From Solenopsis invicta (lineage: Eukaryota > Arthropoda > Insecta > Hymenoptera > Formicidae), in the NCBI RefSeq assembly GCF_016802725.1, contig NC_052665.1, positions 24,476,001 through 24,540,000 on the forward strand: a stretch of DNA of 64,000 nucleotides. The letters are read 5' to 3'. Of this stretch, positions 11,053 to 22,719 are shown in pieces. The notes beneath the pieces were generated by a model. The model had not been told where the DNA came from and ran no database searches. It saw only the letters and a program-made list of their open reading frames with translations. Within the stretch, counting starts at the first letter, position 1. Each line of letters starts with the position of its first letter. The position numbers were made by a program, and so were the translations under genes.

Positions 11053-11227
11053 ATAAAGTGATCAAAAGCGTGAAGAGTTGTTGTAAAGCGCAACCTTTGT
11101 TTTATGATCAATTGGCACACATAATTGCACAAACTGAGCTCATTAATACTGGCTTTGTCCAAAAAATTAATAACTGCATCGAAAATGAGTTTATTAATAC
11201 ATATATGATAGATAAGGTACAATCCAG
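11053..11227 (+). CDS. FANCD2: FANCD2 exon (VKSCC...FYDQLAHII block)
   Basis: The acceptor TACTTATACAG ends at 11052 and the donor is CAG|GTAAAT at 11228. It translates as KVIKSVKSCCKAQPLFYDQL, then AHIIAQTELINTGFVQ and a tail ending IDKVQS. This matches the vertebrate FANCD2 segment with HSCSEQ, ALYYDEF and the following LDPKAL helix. It starts with two bases completing the codon opened at 150 and ends phase 2, fitting the exon at 24200. It is missed by simple ORF scans because a stop precedes it and it lacks an ATG. Confidence 0.82.
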
Positions 11228-11930
11228 GTAAATATGATACAATTATGCTGTAAGATATTAATAAATTTTATATGAATATGTATGTACATAGAATGTCAAG
11301 TCCAGTTATGATAAATAATGTACGTAAATATGAAATCAAAACATAATTTTTTATAAAGTGTTTTTTTGTGATGCTTTAACGCAAGAATAGGAGAAAAGGA
11401 GTAAGATGACGAAGTGGGTAAGATGACAAATTGTTAATTTTTTTATGCTAATAATAAATAACGAGCTTAATTTATTAAGAAACTTTAGATAATAAAAAGT
11501 AATCTTTGGTGGAGTTTGATTTTAATCTGCACAAAATATGGATAATATAATGGACGATATAATAAAATATGTTTTAGATTCACCCAGAGTTCGACGAAAA
11601 GTGTTTGAAATATAAAATACAACTTGTTTTTATATTTCAAATTTTTTTTGCCCAGCTTTGTTTGTACTTAAATGTTATTTTTTTATGTTTGTTGAAGAAA
11701 TGACATGATTTTAGTAAATATTTTTATTTTTTTTTATAAAATTAGAATATTATATGACTAAAAACATACAATAACGTATTAATATTTTTTTATATTGTAA
11801 CATTTATATTTGATAATATACTTAATAAGTAAATACGATAACTGTAGATAAAATACTGACTTTTGTGCATGAGCAAGATAACGCATTTGTACATTAATTT
11901 TTTGGTCTTAATAGCATTCTGACTATACAG
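11228..11930. other. AT-rich intron DNA, no feature recognised
   Basis: Start of the 12,972-bp intron between exons 11053-11227 and 24200-24457. No repeat pairing or ORF was seen apart from a small GTAAGATGAC direct repeat near 11400-11430. Confidence 0.5.
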
Positions 11931-11935
11931 GTGAT

Positions 11936-12322
11936 TCAGAACGACCCATGTGTCCTTGTAAAGACGTGTTCTTGGATAAATTCTGAGACGATTTTTCCTG
12001 TACGAAAATTTTGTCCGACGCTTACTTTTTAAATTATAAGAGGATAAAGTTAGCAAATCACGGGTCGTGTACATATGGTAGACAAAAGCGACGCAACTCA
12101 CCGTCCGACACGGGCGCTTACCTGTGTCGGACGGTGAGTTGCGCCGCTTTTGTCTACCATGTGTACACGACCCATGATTTTTATTCTCTTATGAACTTTA
12201 TCCTCTTATAATTTAAAAAGTAAACGTCGGACAAAATTTTCGTACAGAAAAAATTGTCTCAGAATTTATTCAAGAACACGTTTTTACAGGGACATATAGA
12301 TCGTTCTGAATCACTCTGTATA
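11936..12322. mobile_element. Fully palindromic fold-back MITE
   Basis: The left end TACAGGTGATTCAGAACGA is mirrored at the right end by TCGTTCTGAATCACTCTGTA. The arms are almost perfect up to a central axis near 12118, where ACTCACCGTCCGACAC meets GTGTCGGACGGTGAGT. TA lies at each border. Confidence 0.88.
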
Positions 12323-13779
12323 TAATGCATTTTAACCAAAATATATACCACAATATGCAGAGCGATTCAGAACAAACGTTTGTTTAAAATGTCTTATTCC
12401 TGAGACAATCGAGAAAAAAAGACGATTTTTTTTACCAAAATTTTGTCCAAAGTTTAATTTTTACATTATAAAAAGAAATAGTTGAGAATTACGTACGGGA
12501 CACGTACAGATGGTAGGCAGGAGCAACACAACTCACCGTTCGACGCGGCCGACTACGCGGTCATCCGCTGCGATTAATTACATGCTACACGCCATGATAA
12601 ATATGTAATCGTTCTCATGCATTTTTTTTCTTTTTCTTACTCATTTATTATTACTTTGTACAGATTCGATGTCTTCACACTGCCGTAATTCGACGGATGT
12701 ATAATTTTACGACTGTGAAATAAAATTTTACGTTCCCAAAAGTTCTTTGATTAATTGACATTCCACACAAAACGTTCTCGATTAATTAACATCCTCTATG
12801 ATTATTAATATTACAATAAAATATCATTGCTCTATCGATAAGTTACCCGATAAATCATGTAGTTCAATGTCAAGAAACCCAAGTGTTTCGTGCCAAGTGA
12901 GCACGCAGTACAAGATAAATAATATAATCTGCTTGATTGTTGTCGTTGAGCAGTCTCTGCGTCGACTAACGTGTTGTATGTATAACGCGTTGTCGAATAA
13001 TGAAGTAGTAGTGATTAATAGAGAGAGATATGAAAAAGAGATTTGTTTGAAAATTCCTAATTTTATCGATTAAGTACATGATTAAATTTGTGAAAGTGTT
13101 GATACATGATATAATTTATAAAAGAAAGAAAACTAGTTGATTGTACGTAATGTGCGTAGATTTCTTTCTTCGAATAATTTTTAGTTGCCGAATGATTAAT
13201 CAGTAGTACTTAGAGTAGTAGATGAAGTGATAGATTAATTTGTCAATTAATCAAGTGCATTAGTAAATCTGATTGTGAGAACGTGTCAATACGTAATACA
13301 ATAAAAGAAAAAATTTTAGCTATTGGTAAGAATTTTTGGGAACGTGAGATCTCATTTTACGGTTGTGAAATTATACATCCGTCGAGTTACGGTAGTGTGA
13401 AGACAAAGTAATAATGAATGAGAAAGGGGGGAGAGGGAGAGAGATGGTAATGATGATGATGATATCGTCATTTATTGAGCGCTCTAATTCTTTCAGGCGC
13501 TTTAATCCATTTTTTATTTTACACATTACAGTAGAACTTGCATAAAATATAAACTCGCAAGATTAACAGAAATAAAAATAAAAAAATAAAACTAGTTTAA
13601 ACATTTTAAACAAAATAACAAAAAAAAATAGAAAATAGAAAATAATACAAAAATAGAAATAATAATAAAGTAAAGCAAAAGAAACAGAGAGATAAATCAA
13701 AAATAACAATTTAAATTATAAAGTTCAAGATTTAAAAATAATGCAACATCTGCTCAAAAATTCAGGTGTTATCAATAGT

Positions 13780-14426
13780 CTCGAAAGATAGCTTTGTAAT
13801 TGACTTTTAAAGCCACGCAAAGAGGTTGCACAGCGAATGCCTCGAGGAACGCCGTTTCATAACTCGGCAGCATAGCTGCAAAAGGACCGCTTGAAAAACG
13901 ATATAGTAGAGGTATCCGTAAGTCATCTTGAGCTCTTAAAAGACTCTTTTACGCAAGGAAGAGTGGTGTAGGTACACGTACCGACAGTATCCGAAAAGTC
14001 GGGCATCCCATATAGAACATACGCCTTGCCCTTACCTTGAGCCATCGAAGGTTACGAAAATACGGTGAAACATGCTCATCCCACGCAATATGGAACACAT
14101 GCAGGAATTTTATGCTCTTTGAAGCTTGAGATCCTGCTTACCAGTAATGTTTGTAAAAGTGGCGCAATAATCAAAGATTGGAAAGATAAGTGTAGGCACA
14201 AGCCTGATGCGCAAGGAACGAGGTATAAGGTGCTTATAGAGCTCGAGTTGATACAGAGTTACATTAACCTTGGCTGACATTTTAGTGACTTGTAGACATT
14301 TTAGTAACGTGTCCCACGTTAGTGTATTAGAGGTAGAGAGATCAAGATATTTGACGGAGCAACAGAATTGAACACATTCACCGTCAACAAAAATCCGAGG
14401 CAACCCGTCAAATGGAGTGCCATTGG
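13780..14426 (-). pseudogene. Non-LTR retrotransposon reverse-transcriptase remnant
   Basis: The minus strand encodes a 97-codon piece reading VKYLDLSTSNTLTWDTLL, then PRSLRIRLVPTLIFPIFDYC and KLQRA. This is the thumb region that follows the palm in jockey/CR1-type reverse transcriptases (vkyLGv...LtW; P.fdY; kLQR). Past a stop, other frames continue with HVSPYFRNLRWLKV-like and RRMFYMGCPTFRIL-like motifs of the same region, so the copy is 5'-truncated and frameshifted. The 3' tail may extend to an ATC-repeat end at 13446. Endonuclease and RT catalytic regions are absent. Confidence 0.7.
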
Positions 14427-14427
14427 A

Positions 14428-14512
14428 AGGAGGGAGGGAGGGAGTGAGCGAGTGAGTGAGTGAGTGAGTGAGTGAGTGAGTGAGTGAGTGAGTGAGTGAG
14501 TGAGTGAGTGAA
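14428..14512. repeat. (GAGT)n microsatellite
   Basis: GGAGGGAG units pass into about 17 copies of GAGT/GTGA next to the LINE remnant. Confidence 0.95.
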
Positions 14513-15074
14513 AGATTACCTGTTTATCATCGCGTGTAGTACGTAATTAATCGCAGTGGATGCCCGCATAGTTGCCCGCGTCGGAGACGTTGGACGGTGA
14601 ATTGCGCGCTTTTGCCCACCATCTGTACGCGTCCCATAATTTGTCAAATATTTTTTTCTATATTTTAAAAACTAAGCTTTGGACAAAATTTTGGTAAAGA
14701 AAAAATTGTCTTAGAATTGTCTTAAAAATACAACATTTTAAGGACAAATGTTTGTTTTGAATCACCATGTACATCGCAATTTTAATAATTTTATTTTTGC
14801 AAATTACATAAATATTTCTGTTTTTTTTCCATTGTCCTTTAACTACACTATAATATCAAAATAATATAAGTTTATTATACTATAATTTTTTGTATTTATA
14901 AGAAGTACATTTTTAACTTTACTTGATTGTTTGTCATTTTACTTGTTATTAAAAGTGATCTTATTCGTATATGGAGGCGAGATGGCGAAATTGACATGTC
15001 CTTAGAAATATCTAAAGAACGATGGCACTTTAGGGCCGAAATTTGCCCATAACGGGGAACCTGTGAATTTTGTA

Positions 15075-16361
15075 TTAGGAGTATAAATAAGTTTCCGCCG
15101 TTTTTTATCAAAAATTGGGCATTTATTGTGAAAGAACGGTACTTAATGTTTTATTCGAAGTATTGTCCATCGCTAGCCACTACATTTTTCCATCTTTCTG
15201 GCAGCATACGGATACCGCGTCGGAAGAATGCTTCATCTTTTGAAGCTATCCACAAATCGACCCAATTTTTTGTATCTTCATATGATGTAAAGTGTTGCTT
15301 AGACAGGCCATGCGCCATCGATCGAAACAGGTAGTAATCAGAAGGAGCAATGTCTGGTGAATACGGCGGGTGGGATAAAACTTCCCAATTGAGTGTTTCC
15401 AGGTAGGTTTTGATCGGCGCCGCAACATGTGGACGAGCATTATCATGCAGAAGAATAACTTTGTCGTGTCTGGAGTAGTAGTGGGCACGTTTTTCCTTGA
15501 GTACTCGGCTCGATCTCATCAATTGTGTTTGGTAGAGAGCCCCAGTAATGGTTTCATTCGGTTTGAGCAACTCATAATACACGACACCAAGCTGATCCCA
15601 CCAAATACACAACATGAGCTTTTTTCCATGAATGTTCGGCTTGGCTGTCGATGTTGAAGCATGGCCAGGTGGTCCCCATGATTTCTTCTTCTTTGGGTTA
15701 TCGTAGTGGATCCATTTTTCATCACCAGTGACTATACGATACAAAAAATCCTTTCGTTTATGCCTGGCAAGCAGCATTTCACATGTGAAAAATCGGCGTT
15801 CAATGTTTCTCGGCTTCAGTTTATATGGAACCCAGTTTCCTTGTTTTTGAATCATTCCCAATGATTTTAAGCGATGTGAAATTGCTGGTTGAGTCACTCC
15901 TAATGTAAGTGCAAGTGCTTCTTGCGTTTGGCACGAATCTTCATCTAATAATGTTTCCAATTCCGCGTCTTCGTACACTTTCGGCCTTCCGCTACGTTCT
16001 TTGTCTTCGACGTCAAATTCACCGTTCTTAAACTTGTGAAACCACTCATGGCAACTTCTCTCACTTAAAACAGCCTCACCATATGCTTCTACAAGCAATC
16101 GATGCGCCTTGGCTGCAGATTTCTTCAAATTAAAGAAGTAAATCAAAAGCTCCCGCAAATGACGCTTATTCGGCTCAAAACTCGACATTTTTGCACGAAA
16201 AAAGATATATGATGCTGATACAAAATCGCTAATATTTTAAGGTTATGTTGTTGTCAGATGTCCAACCTTACGATATAACGTTTTACAACAGACAATTTCA
16301 ATCATAACGTACTAGTGGCGCTATTTTTTGTGAAACGGCGGAAACTTATTTATACTCCTAA
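15075..16361 (-). mobile_element. Mariner transposon, apparently complete
   Basis: The inverted termini begin TTAGGAGTATAAATAAGTTT and are identical at both ends for about 29 bp. TA target duplications lie at 15073-15074 and 16362-16363. At 1,287 bp it has the usual mariner length and carries one uninterrupted transposase gene. It is inserted in the left arm of an older fold-back element. Confidence 0.93.
15151..16188 (-). CDS. Mariner transposase, mauritiana (Mos1-like) type, intact ORF
   Basis: A 345-residue DDD transposase that cuts and pastes its own element at TA sites. The N-terminal two helix-turn-helix regions (about residues 1-110) include RHLRELLIYF and ALALTLGVTQPAISHRL; the linker has the WVPYKLKP motif. 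The catalytic Asp residues fall at 156 (TGDEKW), 249 (LHDNARPH) and 284 (PSDYYLF), giving D-x92-D-x34-D at the positions known for Mos1. YSPDIAPSDYYLF is intact and the protein ends GQYFE like its relatives. No stop or frameshift interrupts it, unlike the two neighbouring copies. Whether it is active cannot be told from sequence; conservative point changes could still inactivate it. Confidence 0.92.
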   Translation of the reverse strand: MSSFEPNKRHLRELLIYFFNLKKSAAKAHRLLVEAYGEAVLSERSCHEWFHKFKNGEFDVEDKERSGRPKVYEDAELETLLDEDSCQTQEALALTLGVTQPAISHRLKSLGMIQKQGNWVPYKLKPRNIERRFFTCEMLLARHKRKDFLYRIVTGDEKWIHYDNPKKKKSWGPPGHASTSTAKPNIHGKKLMLCIWWDQLGVVYYELLKPNETITGALYQTQLMRSSRVLKEKRAHYYSRHDKVILLHDNARPHVAAPIKTYLETLNWEVLSHPPYSPDIAPSDYYLFRSMAHGLSKQHFTSYEDTKNWVDLWIASKDEAFFRRGIRMLPERWKNVVASDGQYFE

Positions 16362-16611
16362 TATATTTTTATGTTTTTGGGTCTGCTGAATTCCAACATA
16401 AAATTTAAAATTGTCCAAAGTGCAGAGAATTTTATGAAAATACGATATTTCTACACAAAAACCTAGTTTTGCGATACATGTTTTCTAATAGTAATTTTGA
16501 ACTCAAAGACCTCTTTTTTTATGAATTTCTTTAAAAATGGATTTTTTAAATCACTATATCACTAAATCACTATATACTTTATAATTATGCATACACATAT
16601 ATTCATATACA

Positions 16612-16652
16612 TATGTGTGTTTGTGTGCGTGTTTGTGTGCGTGTGCGTGTGC

Positions 16653-16687
<35 letters not shown>

Positions 16688-16692
16688 TATAT
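16612..16692. repeat. (TG)n microsatellite
   Basis: TGTGTTTG and TGCGTG interruptions pass into about 14 pure TG units, in the loop of the split fold-back. Confidence 0.95.
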
Positions 16693-16800
16693 ACATAGAT
16701 ACGTACAGGGTATCTTATTGTATTTTTATTTTCTTTTTTTATATTCTTTTATATTCTTTTTTATTTTTTTTATATTTTTTAAATATTTTTATATTTTTTA

Positions 16801-18081
16801 TTAGGAGTACAAATTGAAAACCGCCGTTTTCCAGTAGATGGCGCCAGCGGTAAATGCTGGCACCAAACGTTAGATCAAAAATTTTAAATGTAAGGTTGGG
16901 CATCTGGGTACAATTCCTTATCATTGCAGTTGTGAATTTTTATCGGCGTTATATATTTTTTTGTGATCGAAAATGTCGAAATTTGTGCCCAATAAGCGTC
17001 ATTTGCGGGAAGTTTTGCTTTTTGCCTTCAATTCGAAAAAATCTGCGGCTGAGGCGCGTCGAATGATTGTAAAAACTTATGGTGAGGCTTCCATTAGTGA
17101 AAGAACGTGTCGAGAATGGTTCGAACGTTTCAAAAGTGGTGATTTTGGCGTAGAAGACAAGGAGCGTCCCGGACAGGTGAAAAAGTTTGAAGACGCACAA
17201 TTGGAAACATTACTGAATGAAGATTCATCTCAAACGCAACAGGAGCTTGCAGATTCATTGGGCGTGACTCAACAAGCTATTTCACATCGTTTGAAAACCA
17301 TGGGAATGATCCAAAAGCATGGACACTGGGTGCCATACGAATTAAAGCCGAGAGACGTCGAACGGCGTTTTTTCGCGTGCGAACAGCTGCTCCAACGGCA
17401 AAAACGGAAGGGTTTTCTGCATCGTATTGTAACCGGCGATGAAAAGTGGATCCATTATGATAATCCAAAGCGAAAAAAATCGTGGGGCTACCGCGGCCAT
17501 GCATCAACATCGACGGCCAAGCCAAACATCCATGGCTCGAAGCTCATGCTGTGTATTTGGTGGGACCAGCTCGGCGTGATTTATTATGAGCTGTTGCAAC
17601 CGGGTGAAACCATCACAGGAGCTCGCTACCGAACACAACTAATGCGTTTGAGCCGAGCATTGCAGGAAAAACGGCCACAATACGAGCAAAGACACGAAAA
17701 AGTGATGTTGCTGCACGACAACTCGGCCACATGTTGCTCAGGTCGTTAAAACCTATCTGGAAACATTGAAATGGGACGTCTTACCTCATCCGCCGTATTC
17801 TCCTGACATCGCCCCTTCAGATTACCACTTGTTCCGATCAATGGCGCATGGCCTGGCTGAGCAGCACTTCCATTATTACGAAGAGGCCAAAAACTGGGTC
17901 GATTCGTGGGTCGCCGCAAAAGACGAACAGTTTTTTCGACGCGGGATTCGTATGCTGCCCGAAAGGTGGGAGAAAGTGGCCAGCGATGGACAATACTTTC
18001 AAGAATAAGTATGTAACCATTTTTCAACAATCAATCCTCAAATTTTGACAAAAAACGGCGGTTTTCAATTTGTACTCCTAA
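16801..18081 (+). mobile_element. Mariner transposon, frameshifted copy
   Basis: Termini TTAGGAGTACAAATTGAAAA and its inverted copy are flanked by TA at 16799-16800 and 18082-18083. It is about 1,281 bp long and oriented opposite to the intact mariner next door. The related but distinct terminal sequence shows a separate subfamily. Confidence 0.92.
16973..18008 (+). pseudogene. Mariner transposase with one frameshift
   Basis: The first 250 or so residues are open and align with the intact copy: MSKFVPNKRHLREVLLF, GVTQQAISHRLKTMGMIQ, TGDEKWIHYDNPKRKKS and LLHDN. At about 17722 the expected ARPHVA motif is lost because of a small indel, and a stop follows at 17749. The remainder continues in another frame from about 17727 to 18008 with VKTYLETLKWDVLPHPPYSP, PSDYHLF and GQYFQE. 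All three catalytic Asp codons are still present, in two different frames. A single indel separates it from a full-length gene. Confidence 0.9.
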
Positions 18082-18399
18082 TATATATTTTTATTATATT
18101 TTATTTTCTTTTTTTTTCTTTTTTTGTGCTTGCGTATGCATGCGAATATATGGTGATTTAAAAGACCCATTTTTAAAGAAATTCATAAAAAAAGAGTTGA
18201 GTTCAAAATTACTATTAGAAAACAGGTATCGCAAAACTAGGTTTTTGTGTAGAAATATCGTATTTTCATAAAATTCCTTGCACTTTGGACAATTTTAAAT
18301 TTTATATTTGAATTCAGCAGACCCAAAAACATAAAAATATACCAAATTCACAGATTCCCCGTTATGGGCAAATTTCGGTCCTAAAGTGCCATCGTTCAA

Positions 18400-20390
18400 A
18401 AAAAAAGATTTTATTCATTTAATATTTTTATTTCTACAGACAGAATTTTTCAACTCAGTTTAGTTGTACCTGCGTATGACCGTTTGGCCATTTCTTATGG
18501 GACATTCTGTACATAATAGAATATTTACATAGTAGAATATAACATTAAAATATGTTTAACATTTATGTTATCAGAATGCACTAACTTCTGTAGATATCTT
18601 GTACATTTGAAAATACATGCTCTTTAATAAAATCGGATTAATTACAATATATTTATAATAATCGCATCTCATATACATCTTATTTTATTACTTATTTAAA
18701 TATATAATTTATTTGAACATGCATTTTTTATTGAACATATATTTTTATTATTTTATCATTGTATAATTAATAAGATAAAAAATGAAATATCTAAATACTA
18801 GGTGTATGCAAAAATTTTAGTCCTTTTTTCGCTTTAATGTAATTATTTTAAATTGAAATATATTTTTTGCTGTTTTATATTTTTGTAAAGTTGGTATTAA
18901 ACTTTATAAAATACTATTTCTTATGATTTAGTGCACAACGTTAAAAATAATAATTGTTATAATGAGCGATGAGAAACTTTATATTTGATACTATATTCAA
19001 TTTCTAGCAAAGAAAAAATGCTACTGAAGCATGTAAATTTATTTGCTTTGTTTCGATGAAAAATATTGTTCTTTAACGCGCCAATATTGATTTTGTTACT
19101 TTAAAGGTGATTTTGATGTGAGGGATTGTCTGCGTTTTAGAACTAGCTTTAGAATAGCTCAGTTCAATTAGAGTTTAAAAAAGAAATAATTACTGAAAAG
19201 CTAAATTTTTGTACATAGATTTGTATGTATTTTTATATAGTGTATTTTTAAACATACTAAAATTATTGAGGCGAGCTGGGTATCTTGAAAAAATGTGGGA
19301 CAAAATAGATTTTTTTCTCATATCTCAGAAATGATTTATTTTATAGAAATTAACGTTTAAATCGAAAATAAAACTGATAAAATTTCCTGGGTTTGTCTTT
19401 TGAATGAATTTTATACAACCAATAGTTTCCGAGATAGATATTTTCAAGAATCTCTTATTTTTGAATGTTAAATTTATTCTTTCTTTGCACGTATCTCAAA
19501 TTTGGTTGCTTCTACGTACAAAATGTATAAAATGATATTGAAAGAGTATAAAATTGTCTGTAAAATAGATTTTTATTGAATGTTGTACAACTAATAGTTT
19601 TGGAAGTATCTTTTTTAAAGGCATTTTAATTTGCGGTTATTAGAACAATTATGAGAAGAAATCTATTTGTTGGCATATTTACTATTATCCATGGCTTATT
19701 ATGGTTGTTTTGTTGTTTATTATTATTGTATTTATATTTGGAGAAAGTGACGGTTAGAGTTTATACATAACGATCATGCGGCAGATGTTACATTTCGGAG
19801 TAGGTAGCGATTGTGCGGTACTGCGAACACGTACTCTGCAATTGAGAGTAAATTTTCCGAGAGAAAATAAATTTAGTCTATAGTATTCTTCATGCTTTTA
19901 TATAAAAGTGAATAGATGAATGTGGGGCAAGACAGGATGGCAGGGTAAGACGGATATCCCGTATATCGCACAATTTGAATGCAGAAATCATAATTACATG
20001 CACGTTAGATGTGGCTTAGACGTTGAACATTATCCACAAATCAACGAAATAGGCAGCTGCGTTATTGTTATGAGTTACGTCATAATTTATATTTTTTGCG
20101 ATTTTTTTAAATTTTATCTCATTTTTTTACTTGTGACATTAGTATTAAATTACAGTATATTTTTGAAGTGAATAATCCTATTTACTCGTTGAGTAAGATG
20201 GAAAAAAATTTTTTTTTTATTTTTCTAAAATTAAGTTTATAATTCTCTGAAGATTTTATTTAATAATAGTTATATTGAAAGATTGATATCCAAAGAATAT
20301 TTAAAAAGTAAAGATTTGTTAATTATGATAATCTAGTTTTTATTCATCATCAAATTTTAATTATCCTGTTTTGTTGTACCTTTTTCTACA
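18400..20390. other. AT-rich intron DNA, no gene recognised
   Basis: Part of the 13-kb intron. A stretch at 19910-20385 has possible weak ends (GGGGCAAGACAGGAT and ATCCTGTTTTGTTGTACC), suggestive of a decayed element but not convincing. No coding signal was seen. Confidence 0.45.
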
Positions 20391-20395
20391 TATGT

Positions 20396-21352
20396 ACAGG
20401 ATGTCCTAGAACGCTCAGAAAGCTCCCCTTTTAAGAGCGGATTCCTTAGAACATTTTAAGAAAATAATCTTAATATAAAAATGTCGAGGGTATAATGGTT
20501 TTCAAATTATTCGCGATTAAAGTTTACGAATCACAAAGTTGACATTTTGCGCGCTCAGGTATGATGATATGCTACCACAAGAGTACCTCTTGACATTGAG
20601 GTCATATAAATACGTAGTGACATTTATATTAAGAAATTATTACTCTAGGAAACATATTTGTACATTATATATGCATAATTAACGTTTTTAACAAAATATC
20701 AATTCAATAACAAAATATTTTGATAGCCGTTGGATCAGCTATCACAATAAATTTATTACCGTGTTTATATAATAAGAACTTTTATGATAATATATCGATA
20801 TTTTCAATATTTTATTAAAATAACCATTAAAAATGTAAATTGGTAATTTAATGTAAACGCGATAATGTCAAATAGATATAATTTGATATGTCTGAATTTT
20901 ACCTTATCAATATATTCAATCTTTCTCATATTATCGCATAAATGATCAATATTATTGATATATTAAAAGTTCTTATCATATGAATATGGTAATCAATTTA
21001 TTTCGACAGCTGATCCAACGGCTATTGAAACATTTTGTTATTGAATTGATATTTTGTTGAAAACGTTAATTATGTAATGTACAGATATATTTCCTACAGT
21101 AATAATTTTTTAATATAAATGTCACTGCATATTTATATAACAACCTCAATGTCAAGAGGTACCTTTGTGGTACCTTGTCATGTTATCATGCCTGAGCGCG
21201 CGAAATGTCAGCTCTGTAATTCGTAAACTTTAATCGTGAATAATTTAAAAACTATTATATCCTCGACATTTTTGTATTAGAATTTTTTTCTTAGAATGTT
21301 TCAAGAAATCTGCTCTTAAAAAGGGATCCGAGCTTTCTAGGACACCCTGTAT
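20396..21352. mobile_element. Fold-back MITE, about 955 bp
   Basis: The end ACAGGATGTCCTAGAACGCT pairs with AGCTTTCTAGGACACCCTGT. The arms of about 430 bp share CGTTGGATCAGCTATC / GACAGCTGATCCAACG, the CCTCGACATTTTT block and TGCGCGCTCAGG / CCTGAGCGCGCG. Alternating A/T fills the loop. Confidence 0.87.
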
Positions 21353-21451
21353 AAAATTAAAAAAACTTTCATATTTTGAGTAATAGTCCGAGTTCATATT
21401 GCAAGTAAAAATTATATACTCATGTTTTTCAATACAAATTGTGTAGTAATA

Positions 21452-22714
21452 TTAAGTGCGCAACTAAGTTCTCGCTGTTTTTTTTTTTATGAAAATGCAA
21501 TTTTATTGTGAAAAAATGGTTACAAATGAATCATTCAAAGTATTGCCCATCGCTAGCTACAACTTTTGCCTATCTTTCTGGCAGAGCTCGAATACCGTTA
21601 CGATAAAAGTGTTCGTCTTTTAAGGCTGTCCACGAATCAAGCCATTTTTTGATGTCTTTATATGAGCGGAACTGCTGATCAGCCAGACCATGTGCCATCG
21701 AACGAGTAATAATCGGACGGCGCAATATCTGGGGAATATGGCGGGTAGGGTAGGACTTCCCATTTGAGCGTTTCCACGTAGGTTTTAACGGGTTTGGCAA
21801 CAGGCCGAGCGTTGTCATGCAGTAGAATCACTTTGCCGTGCCTCTGCTCGTATTGTGGCCGTTTTTTGCGCAGTGCTCTAATCAATTGAAGTCGATACCG
21901 TTTCCCAGTGATGGTTTTGTTTGGTTTTAACAGCTCATAATAAATAACACCGACCTGGTCCCACCAAAGACACAGCATAACCTTCGCAGCGAGGATATTC
22001 GGCCAAGCCGACAACGTAGAAGCATGACCGGGCAGTCCCCATGACTTTCTTTTCTTTGGGTTGTTGTAATGAATCCATTTTTCATCACCCGTCACGATGC
22101 GATAAAGAAAATCCTTCCTTTTTTGCCGCTGGAGCAGTTGTTCACAGATGAAAAAACGACGCTCAACGTCCTTTGGCTTCAAATCATAAGGAACCCAAGT
22201 TCCTTGCTTTTGAATCATTCCCAACGCATGCAATCGCTTGGAAATGGCTTGGCGGGTAACTCCTAATGCTGAAGCAAGCTGTTCTTGCGTTTGGCACAAA
22301 TCCTCATCGAGCAATGCCTCCAATTCAGCGTCTTTGAATGTTTTTGGCCTTCCTTCACGTGGACAATTGTCAACATCGAAATCACCGTCTTTGAAGCGAC
22401 GGAACCAATCACGGCACGTTGTTTTACTTAGAGCATCTTCGTAAACTTTTTGGAGCTCTCGATGCGCTTCAGCCGCCGTTTTCTTCGAATGAAATAAGAA
22501 AATCAACACTTCCCGCAAATGACGATTATTTGGCACCAAATCAGACATTTTTACACAATCAAAAGTACATGACGCCAAAACAAAATCACTTAACGCGGTT
22601 TGTTTACCATATGTCTAAGCTTGGTTTGCATGACGTTTTGGATGTTTAAATCGACCAGCACTTACTGCTGGAGCCATCTATTGACAAACAGCGGGAACTT
22701 AATTGCGCACCTAA
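21452..22714 (-). mobile_element. Mariner transposon, degraded copy
   Basis: Termini TTAAGTGCGCAACTAAGTTC and TTAGGTGCGCAATTAAGTTC (inverted) are flanked by TA at 21450-21451 and 22715-22716. A third mauritiana-like subfamily, distinct from the two at 15-18 kb. Confidence 0.9.
21531..22548 (-). pseudogene. Mariner transposase, frameshift and premature stop
   Basis: It starts MSDLVPNNRHLREVLIFLF; an in-frame upstream start at 22578 is possible but atypical for the family. It keeps GVTRQAISKRLHALGMIQ, TGDEKW and LLHDNARP, but one residue is missing after ARP where HVA is expected. The frame breaks just after PSDYYSF at about 21700, continues in a second frame (RSMAHGLADQQF...LPER), and meets a TAG at 21570-21572 where Trp is expected. 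The terminal GQYFE lies beyond the stop. Confidence 0.9.
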
Positions 22715-22719
22715 TAATA

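Larger units (their letters stand above)
12355..14774. mobile_element. Long fold-back element related to 11936-12322, with nested LINE
   Basis: The left end GCGATTCAGAACAAACGTTT is mirrored at the right end near 14765. The arms share ACTCACCGTYCGACGC-like, ACAGATGGTAGGC-like and TTAATCGCAG blocks. A second pair of mirrored blocks (12640-12760 and 13320-13425) shows that the original arms were about 400 bp. The right arm is split at about 13430-14525 by a LINE remnant and a (GAGT)n tract. The TIR is homologous to the neighbouring MITE. Confidence 0.75.
15017..18397. mobile_element. Fold-back element split by two mariner insertions
   Basis: The segment 15017-15074 joined to 16362-16560 is an inverted copy of 18148-18397. 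Mirrored landmarks are GAACGATGGCACTTTAGG, TTGCCCATAACGGGGAA, TTTTTGGGTCTGCTGAATTC and CTATTAGAAAACAGGTATCG. One mariner sits in the left arm and a second in the loop, so the fold-back is older than both. Confidence 0.82.

Noticed and set aside
16739..17066. Small ORFs upstream of the second mariner
   Set aside because: They are shadows of the mariner terminus and 5' untranslated region.
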